NCBI RefSeq assembly: GCF_001641265.1
Contig: NW_020167534.1
Coordinates: forward strand, 806,001-870,000
Direction: 5' to 3'
Source of the DNA: Pseudogymnoascus destructans
Taxonomy: Eukaryota > Ascomycota > Leotiomycetes > Thelebolales > Thelebolaceae
Length of the DNA stretch: 64,000 bases
Positions 22,275 to 33,173 of the stretch are shown piece after piece. Within the stretch, counting starts at the first letter, position 1, and the number at the start of each line of letters is the position of its first letter. Under the pieces are notes generated by a model, which saw nothing but the letters and a program-made list of their open reading frames with translations, was not told the DNA's origin and did no database searches. Made by a program: the position numbers and the translations under genes.

Positions 22275-24736
22275 TCAAAGCCCCTTCCAAGACAATTTCG
22301 CCAAATGATCCGTCTTCTTCTTACTATTCTTCACCATTCCAAGCAGCCTCAGATCTGCCAGCGCCTTGTAAAACAGCATTAAGCAGCTCCTCTCGTCTCG
22401 TTCTTCGTCATCATCGGCACCCACTATAGTGTGGAATGCTGACCATAAGTCAAAGACGTTGATGAGCCCTCCTGTTTCCAGGTAAAGCTGGTACAATGTA
22501 GCCGTTGCAGGGTGTGAGGAAGATAGGCCGCCAGCGGCCTTGCAGCACGTGCAGCCCAGGTAGTCATGGGGAACCGACAGCGCTCGCTCGATCGCGTGGC
22601 GTGGCCGTGGCGTGAAGACTTCTCGATATGGGGATTTCGAGTCGTAAATCCAGATTTCGTTGAGGAACAGGTCTTGCAGTGAGTCGAAACTGAAATACTG
22701 CTCTAGGCTTTTTGCGAGTTTGTCGATGACCAAGGTGAATGCAGCGTCCTCCTTGGAAAGAATATACTCTCGTTTGCTGAGCTGTACTTTTTGGGCGACG
22801 ACAGTTGTTCGTAGAGTCTGGCTTTGCATGATATATCTGCTTTGGAGAGGCGTCCCAGATTCTTCGGCTTCATGTATCAATGAAGCTGTTTTGTCCTCAA
22901 GGGCAGATATCGCCTCCAGAAACTCGTCCTCAAAGGCCGAATAACTTTCGGTCTCACCTGTGTCACTATCCCTCGCAAGGATCCCCCGTACAACAATAGC
23001 CAATGCAATAACTTCTGCTGGAGCATACCGTTTGCAGGAATTGATTGCGTCCTGAATGAAGTCTGATTTGCGGAATTTGTCAGTGAAGAACTTGACGTAC
23101 AGTTCTGTCGGATCAGTGGGAGTGCTTGTGCTGATCAATAGTACTCCGTGGAGAGCTGCGAGCCGCCTCAGATTGGTAAATATCATAAGATCCTTTTCTT
23201 GAAGAGTTTTGACCGCGAGCTGAACTAACTCTTCGTCCGAATTGATCAAATCCTTCAAGCCCCTTACGTCGCCTTCTTTAATGCGATGCTCTACCATCGC
23301 TTTGAATGATGGAAGCATACGCATTGCCTTCGCATGCTCTGGTTGAAGCAGCGGCACTACGGTGCGCTCGAGATCATTAGAACTGCCCAAAAGTATGCTC
23401 AAAGGGTTGGCATAGAAATGACACATGTATGCATACTGTAGTTTCTGGTCAGCCCCATGATAATCAATATACCGGTAGCATAGTACACATACCTTTAAAG
23501 CAGCTATGAATGTTTGCAAGCTGTACACTTGATCATGTTGGCGTTCCAGGAGCGCCGCTATGAAGCACCCCCCAAGACGTAGACGTATATCAGGACTGGC
23601 AATGACCTTCTGAAATATCGTTATGAGGGTTTTGGAGGTCTGCTCAACATCGAATTGAACGCCCTGCAGGCATAATGTCGCTGATCGAGGAAGTCTTTCA
23701 TGGAACAGCTCGACGGACGTTGCTATTCCAAATAGTAACACGAAGGGTATACACTCCACCCATGACCTAAAATAGTCAGACATCTGTTAAATAATGCAAA
23801 GGAATAACATACTGGAACAGTTCGATCAACTCCGTTAAAAGGGTACTATCAAATGATTCGCTGTCTTGAAAGGCAACTACAACTTGTCTATGCTTGGACG
23901 TCTTCAAATGATTTTGAAGCAGCTGCAGGTCATAATTAAGAAATTTATGGTCCTGGTGACTGTTAGCTTTCTGCACCAGATAAAACTGAGATGGATCATG
24001 TGAACTTACACCCGGGACCGAAGATGCGGATCGTTCATCTTCGTCGTCGTGGTCAGTATTTGTCGCATCGCGGATTAGCTTCTTGAGGGCAGCTTTGAGG
24101 TTACTCGCATCTCCGGGTCGAATCGTAACAATGAGAGCGTCAGTTTCACCGTGGACACGCTCTGCGAGCTGGCTAAATAAAAGTTCCTGAGAAGCCGTGT
24201 TTTGCCCAGTGGTGATTAAACCAGTTGGGATGCCCTCGAGGTTTCTTCACAGATATTAGCGGCCACATCGTGGACAACGGAGGGTTTTCTTACTTTGAAT
24301 TTATGGATAGATTTAGAAAATTAGTGACTTCCGAGAGAGTCTTTTCATTTGCTTCACCCAGGATTGACTGGAAGCACGTGGTAAGTAGGACTCTTGATAA
24401 GTGGAATGGGCGGGCCGGCTAACCAATATCTGCGACTCTATGGCGGCCCACGAATCTTCATAAAGCTTTTGCCGTAATAAGACACATTCAGAGCTTTCGG
24501 TATTGTTTAAAAGGGTTGGAAAGTAGGCTTTGGGGTCACCTTTCTCACCCTCCTTGGGCTTCTTAGCGACCTTCCGCCTCTTTGATGGTCGTGGCTGCTC
24601 ATGGGTGGCGCCATTGGAGGGTCCAAAAACATACACGGTCTGTTTGTGACGTTAGACCTATTCGACAGAGCTAATATTATATATATACCTGATGCTCAGT
24701 GCTATCAAGAGCAGCTTGGTTGGCGTCTACTGACAT
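22275..24736 (-). CDS. ORC3: Origin recognition complex subunit 3, 7 exons, 715 aa
   Basis: Subunit of the six-protein complex that marks replication origins and loads MCM helicase. Exons are 24736-24689, 24639-24424, 24367-24294, 24244-24010, 23952-23813, 23766-23493 and 23435-22275; introns are 46-57 nt, all GT-AG, and 2148 nt close in frame. The N-terminus has a basic patch (RPSKRRKVAKK) typical of fungal Orc3. Recognition rests on the ordered segments IPFVLLFGIATSVELFHERL, the helical AAA+-like region with YMCHFYANPLSILL, and the C-terminal winged-helix part (residues about 560-715). The 57-nt intron at 23436-23492 contains no stop and stays in frame, so retention would add 19 residues. 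The 3' end faces the transporter gene 131 bp away, and the start is 161 bp from a divergent PPR-like gene. Confidence 0.93.
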
Positions 24737-24897
24737 TTCATATGTGGTTGTCCATAGGATGGATCACGGGGAACGCACGCGTTCCGCTAAGATAAATGCT
24801 GGGTCGCGTTCCAGTGCCCAGTGGCCAGTGCTCCTAAAATAATTATAGATGAACCCCGTCCAGATTTTGCGACGACAAAACACAAACAGCACGACTT

Positions 24898-27507
24898 ATG
24901 CCACCATTAAGACCACCCATATCTGCATTAGGCAGGGGATATGTCTGCCCATCGTGTATAACAAAACTACAGCACCCACGGTACTTTCCCTCATCGGTTC
25001 GAACCATCTCATCAAGACGCAACAACCCCCCTCAGAAGACACCAATTACCACGAAGCCTGAACAACCCAGGTTAAATAAAGAGACTGTTAGTTTCCGCCA
25101 ATTCGAGCAGGACGAACATGGACGAGTTGCGCCACTTAATACTCGAGAAGATGACAACATACTTGAGGGGCTAGATTTGAAACAAAAAGACCATGAAGAT
25201 GAGCTCGCTAGACTGTCGGAGAGCGTGAAGGGTTCCCATGAGGGAACGTTGGAAGATAAACTGAAATTCGTCGATTCTCTACGCCGGGCGGTCGGAAAAC
25301 ACTTGGGAGAGGAGTTAAAAGCACCAGCCATTGAAAGTTCGGCAACCATCGACAGCTCTGGCACACGAATTGCCAAACCGAGCCGGGGCAAGCAGAAGCG
25401 ACAAGCTGCAGCCATAGAACCCATAGAAGTTGCAGACGTCGACGTTTCAATACCGCGGCACTCGTTCCCACGAGAAGGCCAGGCCTATATATCCCGTCTG
25501 AACGAGTCCCTCGAAAAAGCCCTTACGGCGCCCTTCAAAAACCGGAAGGAATTATGGAGGTGGTATTCACTCAGCAGAAAGACGCTCTGTGCTGCATGGG
25601 GGGAGGTTCCCATGAGTACCTGGAAACTACTTTGGAAAGAATTATCTGTTGAAGCTTTGGATAATCCCGATAGGATGGCACATGTCATACAGTTGGGCAA
25701 CGACATGGAAGCTGCCAACAGGCCCCTCAAACCAGAGCAGATATTGCTCTATATTGAGGCAATATTCGTCGAGGGAAATCAGAAGGATGCACTGGCGAGA
25801 TGGGAATCGGCTCGGTCGTCATTAACGCTTGTTGAAGCAACTGCGATCCAATACTGGGCATTGGGCGTTGTGATGCTAGCGACATCCAAGCAACCAGCTC
25901 GAGCGCAAGAAGCAGCAGATGTCCTGTTGAATGACCTGAAGGCCGTGAAAGAAAGCAGGGCCCTCATCACTCTCATCCGAACATGGTCTGAATATCCTGA
26001 CAGTTCTGCTATTCAGATGGCTTGGGCATTGTATGTCCGGCTGAAGTTTTGGATGGGAAGCAGCATGAAGATGCAGGATTATGATGCTGTAGCGGGTATT
26101 TTTATAACTTCAAACCGAACTGATCTAGCGTTGGCTGTGTTCAGGGATATGATGTTAACAGACGACCCCGTGGCCAAGAGCTATGATTCTCTAGCTCTAT
26201 ATCCGCGGTTTGTGGGATTGAAAGGTACACGACCCTTGGAGTCTTTCCAGCTCGGCCCAGAAGAGACGAGCTGGACTCGAAGCAATCCTCTCACGGTCTT
26301 GCCGCCAAAGTTTCGAAACAAGTTCTTCTTTGGCAGCTGGATAAAGAAACTCGTTGGGGACGATGAAATTGATTGGGCCTCTCAAGTCGTTGAACTGATG
26401 TCACAGCGCGATATAAGGCCAGATGCCACCTATTTGAATGGAATAATCGGTGCTTGGTTCCGGACTGGTAGCGCTGAGAACCAAAAGAAAGGCACCACCA
26501 TGGCTTGGAAAATGATCGCGGCACGGCTCGAATTTGTTCGCTACAGGTCGCACCGTTATACATCCAACTTGGAAGGCCCAGTGCGAGCCAGGTTCGACCA
26601 GACTTCAAAGGACGACTTTATTCGTCCATCATCTATTGCTGTCTCAGCCCAAGCGTCACTGGAAACATTTTCCGTTCTCATTCATCACTATCAGCAACTC
26701 GGTCAAAAAGACCGTGTCCAGGAGCTTCTTGGTGCGATTAAGGCAGCAGAGATTAAGCCTAATACCGCCTTTCTCAACAGCCTTCTGGAGCTTGGTACAG
26801 CCATGCACCATCGCCCATGGGTCTGGAGCCTCTATGTCCGCTTCGTGGAGCAAGAGAGAGTAGTGCCGAGCCAGTACACGTTTGCTCTTCTGTGGAAGAG
26901 CATGAAGGATCATGTGGATCCGTTAATCAACCGTTCGAAAGCTGGTTACCCGTCACCTAGATTCTTATTTGCTGAGATGAACAAATCGTCGACCTGGAAA
27001 AACGAAAAGCTGGCAAGGGAAATGTACGACCAAATTATTCTCTGTTTTGGTCTGGCGGATGACCAAATCGGGACAGCAGTGGCACTTCGGGCGATGCAGA
27101 GGCTGTACGGAATGTATCCGAACGAAGCGACTGTTCGAAGCATAGTCCTACAGATTGCAAAGGCCGGCGTGAAGAATGTTGCAGGTTACAGGCCTCGCAG
27201 ATTGAATCTGAATAAAGATACACAGCGCAGAATTAGTGACGTCGGGAAGGTACTCAAGACCTTGAAGGACGATAGGACTAAGCAGCTTCAGGATCAAGGC
27301 ATTGATGTCGAAGCTATGAGCAAGGAAGATAAGTCAGAAGAGTCGCTGAAACTACTGTGCCTTTTGCTACGCTCTACGATGGAAGTAAGGATGGCATCAG
27401 AAGCCTCAGAATTGCGCATGGAAGCTGGAGTAGGAGGTGTGGATTATCTGGCACGATCTGCAGCCCAGGAGATGGGAGTGCCCGAGAATCTGCCTTGGGT
27501 CCCTTAG
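24898..27507 (+). CDS. PPR-like mitochondrial protein, 869 aa
   Basis: Single-exon ORF. The N-terminus is Arg/Ser-rich with two cysteines (GRGYVCPSCITKLQHPRYFP) and fits a mitochondrial presequence. The body is all-helical with tandem motifs about 35 residues apart that resemble pentatricopeptide repeats, for example PDATYLNGIIGAWFRTG and TFSVLIHHYQQLGQKDRVQE followed by IKPNTAFLNSLLELG (residues about 510-640). PPR proteins of this size in ascomycetes act in mitochondrial RNA processing or translation (Cya5 and Rpm2 types), but I cannot assign one. The start is the first ATG of the frame and lies 161 bp from divergent ORC3; an upstream out-of-frame ATG at 24849 is ignored. Confidence 0.85.
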   Translation: MPPLRPPISALGRGYVCPSCITKLQHPRYFPSSVRTISSRRNNPPQKTPITTKPEQPRLNKETVSFRQFEQDEHGRVAPLNTREDDNILEGLDLKQKDHEDELARLSESVKGSHEGTLEDKLKFVDSLRRAVGKHLGEELKAPAIESSATIDSSGTRIAKPSRGKQKRQAAAIEPIEVADVDVSIPRHSFPREGQAYISRLNESLEKALTAPFKNRKELWRWYSLSRKTLCAAWGEVPMSTWKLLWKELSVEALDNPDRMAHVIQLGNDMEAANRPLKPEQILLYIEAIFVEGNQKDALARWESARSSLTLVEATAIQYWALGVVMLATSKQPARAQEAADVLLNDLKAVKESRALITLIRTWSEYPDSSAIQMAWALYVRLKFWMGSSMKMQDYDAVAGIFITSNRTDLALAVFRDMMLTDDPVAKSYDSLALYPRFVGLKGTRPLESFQLGPEETSWTRSNPLTVLPPKFRNKFFFGSWIKKLVGDDEIDWASQVVELMSQRDIRPDATYLNGIIGAWFRTGSAENQKKGTTMAWKMIAARLEFVRYRSHRYTSNLEGPVRARFDQTSKDDFIRPSSIAVSAQASLETFSVLIHHYQQLGQKDRVQELLGAIKAAEIKPNTAFLNSLLELGTAMHHRPWVWSLYVRFVEQERVVPSQYTFALLWKSMKDHVDPLINRSKAGYPSPRFLFAEMNKSSTWKNEKLAREMYDQIILCFGLADDQIGTAVALRAMQRLYGMYPNEATVRSIVLQIAKAGVKNVAGYRPRRLNLNKDTQRRISDVGKVLKTLKDDRTKQLQDQGIDVEAMSKEDKSEESLKLLCLLLRSTMEVRMASEASELRMEAGVGGVDYLARSAAQEMGVPENLPWVP

Positions 27508-27695
27508 CTGTAATTGTGTAAGATAGACATTTGTAAACATATATTGAGCAATGATACCCACCTTAATCTCAACCATATCTAAAAGACTTTTTATAATCCT
27601 TTTTAGACGGATAGGATCTCACGTAGGCATTGGAATTTGTTAATGCACATGTAATATTGTAACGTATTCGATGTGTCTATGGTATCTTCTGTTCA

Positions 27696-28688
27696 TCAAT
27701 CATGGTCTTCCTCCGTCAACCCCAGACATCCCTCCATGTCCTTGTCGGGATATGTGTATTTGCACCAGAAGCAGTAGTTATACTCTTGTCTTAAGTAATT
27801 GACAATCTTCTGTAACCTCTCCATTGGCTCCAAGCCATTGAATTCTTCCAATTCTGGATCATCTTCCTCCAGATCTTCGACCAAGGAATACCGTATGGGA
27901 GTCTTTCCCACGGCCTTCTTATCATCTTTATCCTCGTCGTCATCATCATAGGTCGGTAGCCTGGAAAGACTTTGGTGCAAATCGTATCTCATCCTCCTAT
28001 CCCTCTCTGCTTCCTCCCTTTTCCTCACTAGGCCCCTCCAAAGTATGTTAATAGTTTTCAGCGGTTTTGATCTCTGAGCACCTTTCTTTAGCGCCGTGTC
28101 GCCACCCCCACCTGTGCTCAATTCTTCTTCTTTCTCACTAGTCATACGCTCTGCTACTCTCATTGCAGTGCCAATTAAGCTCTCCAGGCGACCTTCCTCG
28201 CGTTCGCGCCTGACCCTCTCTCGATACTCTCCTTCATCCGCCTTAACTCTCTTCCCTTCCTTCTCGACTTCCTCCCTAAACCGGCGCTTCTTCTCATTGT
28301 CCATACCTATTCCTCCCCTGTCCTCCTTAATACTGATACCCACCGGCTCAGTCCGCGCATCAGCGTTGACTCCCTTGCCCAGCGCCTTTCCGGGCGTGAA
28401 CCCCATTTTTGACATCATTGCTAAACCCTTGGACTTCTGTGTCGTCGGGTGAGACAATAGCGATCTCTGAAGGGCATCTTCTCGGGCGGCAGCTTCGTCA
28501 GCTTCGCGCTCAGCTTTGGGTTTGGTGTATGCGCGTGCTTCTGCTTCGCGTTGCAGGCGGTGGCGGCGTTGCGTGTATGTTTCTTTGACTTTTGGGCCTG
28601 TGGGCTCTGCGATGGTCATAGACATGTAGTCATCCTCGTCATCCTCGGGGCTCTGAGGAGCTGCACAGGGAGATTTTGAGGCTGCCAT
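27696..28688 (-). CDS. G-patch domain-containing protein 11 homologue, 330 aa
   Basis: Single-exon gene. The N-terminal acidic segment leads into a charged coiled region. The glycine-patch motif is GLAMMSKMGFTPGKALGKG at about residues 88-106. The C-terminus has the zinc-binding DUF4187-type module with YCFWCKYTYPDKDMEGCLGL and a terminal TEEDHD, the same order as in GPATCH11/CENP-Y proteins. These are nuclear proteins thought to aid RNA helicases; a direct function in fungi is not established. It is convergent with the PPR-like gene and divergent from NOP14. Confidence 0.9.
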   Translation of the reverse strand: MAASKSPCAAPQSPEDDEDDYMSMTIAEPTGPKVKETYTQRRHRLQREAEARAYTKPKAEREADEAAAREDALQRSLLSHPTTQKSKGLAMMSKMGFTPGKALGKGVNADARTEPVGISIKEDRGGIGMDNEKKRRFREEVEKEGKRVKADEGEYRERVRREREEGRLESLIGTAMRVAERMTSEKEEELSTGGGGDTALKKGAQRSKPLKTINILWRGLVRKREEAERDRRMRYDLHQSLSRLPTYDDDDEDKDDKKAVGKTPIRYSLVEDLEEDDPELEEFNGLEPMERLQKIVNYLRQEYNYCFWCKYTYPDKDMEGCLGLTEEDHD

Positions 28689-29091
28689 TCTGTACTGCGG
28701 ATAGTAAATGCAACGGGTGCTTGTTTGAAGATGTTTTATGTCAAAACGTAAGGTTCGTAAAGTATGGGCTCGTTACGAGGCTGGAGTGTCGCTCATTCGT
28801 TCTGTTTGAATAGCCAGGAGGCGCAATACAGTCCCACCGTAACAAAAAATAGCACCAAAGGTACAGTTACTCGACGCACTTAATGGCGATCTATTCCTAG
28901 GTATTGGAGTTGATGCGTTGCGGCTTTAGTTATTTCACCTTAGTTGTCGCAAGGCTGATGGTTGTTCCTTTCATGGTCGCGAGGCTGCAGGTACCCCTGC
29001 AACGCGCTAAAGTTGATAAAATCGCCCATAAAGATTTCTGAGCATTTTTTTTATTCTGTGTCTGACTGGCAAATCACCACCCACCACAACA
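28689..29091. promoter_or_regulatory. Divergent promoter region G-patch gene / NOP14
   Basis: 403 bp between two nuclear RNA-related genes transcribed away from each other. No gene seen. A T-rich run lies close to the NOP14 start near 29045. Confidence 0.45.
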
Positions 29092-32000
29092 ATGCCTCCT
29101 TCTCAGCTCAAGAGGCTTAAGGCTTCTCTCCGAGAGCAGGGTATCGTGGGACCTCAGCAATCAAAAAGTCAAAAGAGAAAAAATGCCCAAAATGGCACGA
29201 ACAAGGATAAGAGGGTCAACCGGACCGCCGCTCTTACTGGCATCCGCGAGCAATTCAATCCCTTCGAAATTAAAACAAACGCAAGGGGTCCGAAGTTCGA
29301 GGTTACAAACTCGAGAACAGTCGGCGGCGCATCAGGATCAAAGAGTGTGAAGAACCGACCTGGTGTGACGAAGGGATTGGGCGAGGAAAACCGTCGAAGA
29401 ACTCTTCTTGTGGAGATGCAACGACGTAATAAAGTTGGAGGGATCATGGATCGACGTTTCGGAGAGAACGACTCTTCTATGGCACCTGAGGACAAGATGC
29501 TGGAGCGATTCACACAGGAAATCCAAAGCCGACACAAGAATAGCTCCGCGTTTGATTTGGAAGACGATGATTACGGAGATGGACTTGGCCTTACCCATAT
29601 GGGGAAATCTCTGTCTCTCGATGGACCCGATTTTGCAGACGACTTTGAAGAAGACGACTTGGAGTTGTCTGACGCCGAAGATCATCCATCGGACGAAGAA
29701 CGCCAAACGTTAAAGAGGCGGAGGGGCTCAGACGCAGGCGCTTCAGAGGATGAAGATGCAGAGGACCTGCCAGAACGTAAGAAGTCCAAGCAAGAAGTTA
29801 TGAAGGAACTTATTGCCAAATCCAAACTCCACAAATATGAACGTCAGCAAGGAAAGGATGACGATGAGGATATCCGAGAAGAGCTGGACAAAGATATGGC
29901 TGAGATTCAGGCCTTATTAAGAGGAGTCCGACGTCCACCTGCGCCAAGGCCGGCCGAGGTCGCTGGAATGAACCCAGATAGGGCAGCGCTACTAAATGGT
30001 ACGGACAAGATTAAGTTCGATAAAGAGTATGATCTTCGTCTGCGCCAGTTGGCTCAAGACAAGAAGTCGGTACCAACAGAACGCTCAAAGACAGACGAGG
30101 AAAGACTTGCAGACGAAGCTAGAAAACTCCAGGATATGGAGAAGAGGAGGCTGCGTCGCATGGAGGGAAAACAGGAAGAGGAGGAGGAAGCCAAGCCTAA
30201 TGCACAGGCTCCTGAAGGGGATGAAGATGTCTATGAAGAGGATGTTGACGAATTTGGCTTGGGTGCTGGCATTCAAGCTAAGCCCAGCCGGCCAACTAAT
30301 GAGGAGTTAGGGGTTGAAGACGAGGATGTTTTCGTTCTTGATGATGATTTAATAGCAAGTGGCTCCGATGCCGATATCTCCGAAGATGAAAGTGCTTCTG
30401 AAAACGGAGATGACGGAGAGGACGAGCCTGCGGATGATTTCCTGGATGGTCTTCTTACAACTGAGGAGGCCAAAAGGCCTGAATTTTTGACAGGAGCGAA
30501 TGCACCGATTCCTGACAGGGACCTCCCGACGAACAATGGGGTCAATGGAAACCTTGCATATACGTTTCCGTGTCCAGAGGACCACTCTATGCTACTCGAA
30601 ATCACCAAATCAACCGACATCCAAGATCTACCTACAGTGGTGAGGAGGATAAGAGCTCTTTATCATCCGAAGCTGAAGGCCGAGAATAAGGGCAAGCTCA
30701 CCAAGTTTACGGTTGCTCTTGTTGACCATGTATCATACCTTGCGAACCAACCGGAACTCCCACCATTTGATGTCCTGGAGCAAGTCATTCGACACATCCA
30801 TTCATTGGCAAAGACCTACCCCATCGGCACTGCGAATGCTTTCCGCAAACACTTGGGAGAGCTCCACGAAACTCGTGCTCTGGCACCAACCCGCGGAGAT
30901 CTGGTGCTTCTCACTGCCATCAGCACTATCTTCCCAACTTCGGATCATTTCCACCAAGCAGTTACTCCCGCGATGTTGAGCATTGGCCGCTTCCTTGGCC
31001 AAAGGATTCCTCAGAATCTTTCGGATTATGCCACTGGCATGTATCTAGCTACACTAGCGATCCAGTATCAAAACTTCTCAAAGCGATACGTCCCCGAAGT
31101 CGGCGCCTTCCTCCTAAACACGTTGTGTGCCCTTGGGCCTACAAAGATGGGTAATGTTCCAGCCAACTTCCCCTACCACGAGCCAAAGTTCGACTCTCGT
31201 CTCGACGCACTTCCAGAACAGAAGACAAGAATGTTGACTCTAATGGACTGCTCGATCCAATATCTCTCACCAGAGGATGAAAACCAACTCAAAGCCGCCT
31301 TGTTGGAAACAAGCATCAAGCTTTTCGATGCAGCGGCAGATGTCTGGACTGAAAAGTCTGGGTTCCCAGAGACCTTCTCCCCTGCGTTGAAAGTTCTGAA
31401 ACACCTGGGAAGCAAGGCATGCCGTGAACATCTCCCACGCAGCACTACTGTATGCTCAAATATTTCCTCTCTCCCTTTCCTTTCAATTTGTATTTTTTTA
31501 AAAAAAATCAGCACGGATGTCAAATTACAATTCGGTCCTTCTTATGACTGTTGTTGCGCCGAAGATGTGCTTATATTGAGCTTGCCACTCGATACTTGAG
31601 ACCCTTACCCGCAAGGGTTTGGGGCTCGTTGAGGGTGACCAAGCAGCAGCGCCGAATGGGCCGGTGTGCCGTAAATCCGTACTTCGTACCGGACGCGCAG
31701 CCATCGTGATGCAAACATTTCTACGCTAAAAACCCAATTTGTAAAACATAATTAGGACCTCACTAACGTGTTCCCAGGCTTGTGTGACGAGAACATCGAC
31801 CAAGCTCACCTTACTACTCAACCAGGCGCGCCTCTCACGCCGCCCACTCGAGCTCCACCACCACAAACCCCTCGCCATCAAGACCTCCATACCTAAGTTC
31901 GAGGAGTCCTTCAACCCCGACAAGCACTACGATCCTGACCGTGAGCGTGCCGAGTCCTCCAAGCTCAAGGCTGAGCACAAGCGCGAGCGCAAGGGCGCCA

Positions 32001-32182
32001 TGCGCGAGCTCCGCAAGGACGCGAACTTCATTGCTCGTGAGAGCCTTAAGGAGAAGAAGGAGCGCGATGCTGCGTATGAGAAAAAGTACAAGAGACTTAT
32101 TGCGGAGATTCAGGGCGAGGAGGGGAGAGAGTCGAAGCAGTACGAGAGGGAGAAGGAGCATAGGAAGAAGTCGAAGAAGTGA
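29092..32182 (+). CDS. NOP14: Nucleolar complex protein 14, 2 exons, 920 aa
   Basis: Component of the SSU processome required for 18S rRNA maturation. Exons are 29092-31449 and 31778-32182, 2763 nt in frame. The N-terminus MPPSQLKRLKASLREQGI and the following basic region, the long acidic stretches (residues about 160-470), the helical core and the C-terminal block RRPLELHHHKPLAIKTSIPK plus FNPDKHYDPDRERAE identify the family. The single intron (31450-31777) is 328 nt, much longer than most others here, with GTATGC at the 5' site, a CTAAC branch site and CCCAG at the 3' site. Without splicing the frame runs into unrelated residues and stops at 31599. Confidence 0.94.
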
Positions 32183-32728
32183 GCGTGGAATGGGGGGAAG
32201 GCGCGTGGTGTTTGATGGGCGGTTTCTGTAGATACCCTACTCCTGGAGAGGAGATATTGAATAGCAAGGGAATACTAGAGACTTGTGGTGAACGTAAACA
32301 ATTTTGAAGTTCACTTTGCCTGTTGTGATACGAAGATCGTGATATTGCATGAACACACTCTTGAGAGTAGCAAGCCTATCAGCCGCTGGAAGGAGGCTAA
32401 TGGCTGAAGCACACTGTATCAAAATTACAGTGGAGCTTACATACCATCCCTACTAGCTGAGTGGATCTGCGTGTCTTGGGGGGAGAGAAATTTCTGTAAA
32501 ATCGTGGCTTTCCCTCTCTTTCAGCATTTTTTGTCAAATCTATGTTGGCATGGCAAAGAGCGAGGAGGATACGCGATATATACGGGCACAAAAGTTTAGT
32601 ATGAACCTCACAGGTACGTCGTTCCTGTCTACTAACATTTAATTGTAGGTTGTATATTGTAAGTAAGGCATGATGGAGTCAGATATAAAAGGTAAAAAAA
32701 AAAAAAATATAGGTGTAATCTGAAGATA
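32183..32728. other. Intergenic region between NOP14 and tRNA gene
   Basis: 546 bp, AT-rich, with the NOP14 3' UTR on the left. It includes the T-run terminator of the tRNA gene (given separately). No protein gene seen. Confidence 0.45.
32694..32707 (-). terminator. RNA polymerase III terminator of tRNA-Ile
   Basis: An uninterrupted run of 14 T on the minus strand, starting 22 nt after the tRNA 3' end. This is a strong Pol III stop and supports transcription of the tRNA locus by Pol III. Confidence 0.8.
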
Positions 32729-32903
32729 TACTCCAGGTGGGTGTCGAACCCACGACTTTCGCATCTCTACGAAGAAAGATCATATTAGGCAGCTTGCGCC
32801 GCAGAATATAAGAACGACACGCTAACCACTCTGTGGAAACAAACGTTAGCATTCAGTAATCTGAAGGCAGTGGGCAGTTGGGGTACTAACGCGTCACTGG
32901 AGT
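32729..32903 (-). tRNA. tRNA-Ile(UAU) with two intervening sequences
   Basis: Read on the minus strand. Acceptor stem ACTCCAG (32903-32897) pairs fully with CTGGAGT (32736-32730), with discriminator A. After TG, D-stem ACGC pairs with GCGT, but a 60-nt insert at 32890-32831 lies between ACGC and D-loop AGTGGTTA. The anticodon loop starts CTTATA, with anticodon TAT at 32810-32808, followed by a canonical 42-nt tRNA intron after A37 (32806-32765, boundary inferred). The T-arm GTGGG-TTCGACA-CCCAC is perfect and gives a B box GGTTCGACACC. Removing both inserts leaves 73 nt with all stems intact except a U-U at 31-39. A 14-T run downstream suits Pol III. The gene could be a recently broken pseudogene, but no other damage is visible. 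Confidence 0.85.
32831..32890 (-). other. Spliceosomal-type intron inserted in the tRNA D-loop
   Basis: 60 nt that start GTTAGTACC and end TTTCCACAG, with a GCTAAC branch-like site 19 nt before the end. These match the 5', branch and 3' signals and the length of the protein-gene introns in this window. Excision restores the D-loop exactly. No flanking duplication is visible. Confidence 0.65.
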
Positions 32904-33173
32904 TTGTCTTGTTTGTTTAAATTAGCCAGACAATTTAAATATTTGTATGACAAACTGGCACCGGCTGTAAGCGAGTTTTCGCTAGCGACACTAGTACTGC
33001 ATCCAGTTGAACCCAGCACTTATCGGGGCGGTGAAGGCGGCAGAACTCGTCATAGCGATGTATTTGTCGTCAGCCTTGCCTTCCCTATTCAACAGTACAG
33101 TGCCTCACTCATCGATCACTGAAGTCCTCACGAGTCTTCACTACCCACCAACAGCGCATGTAGTCTCTCCAAT

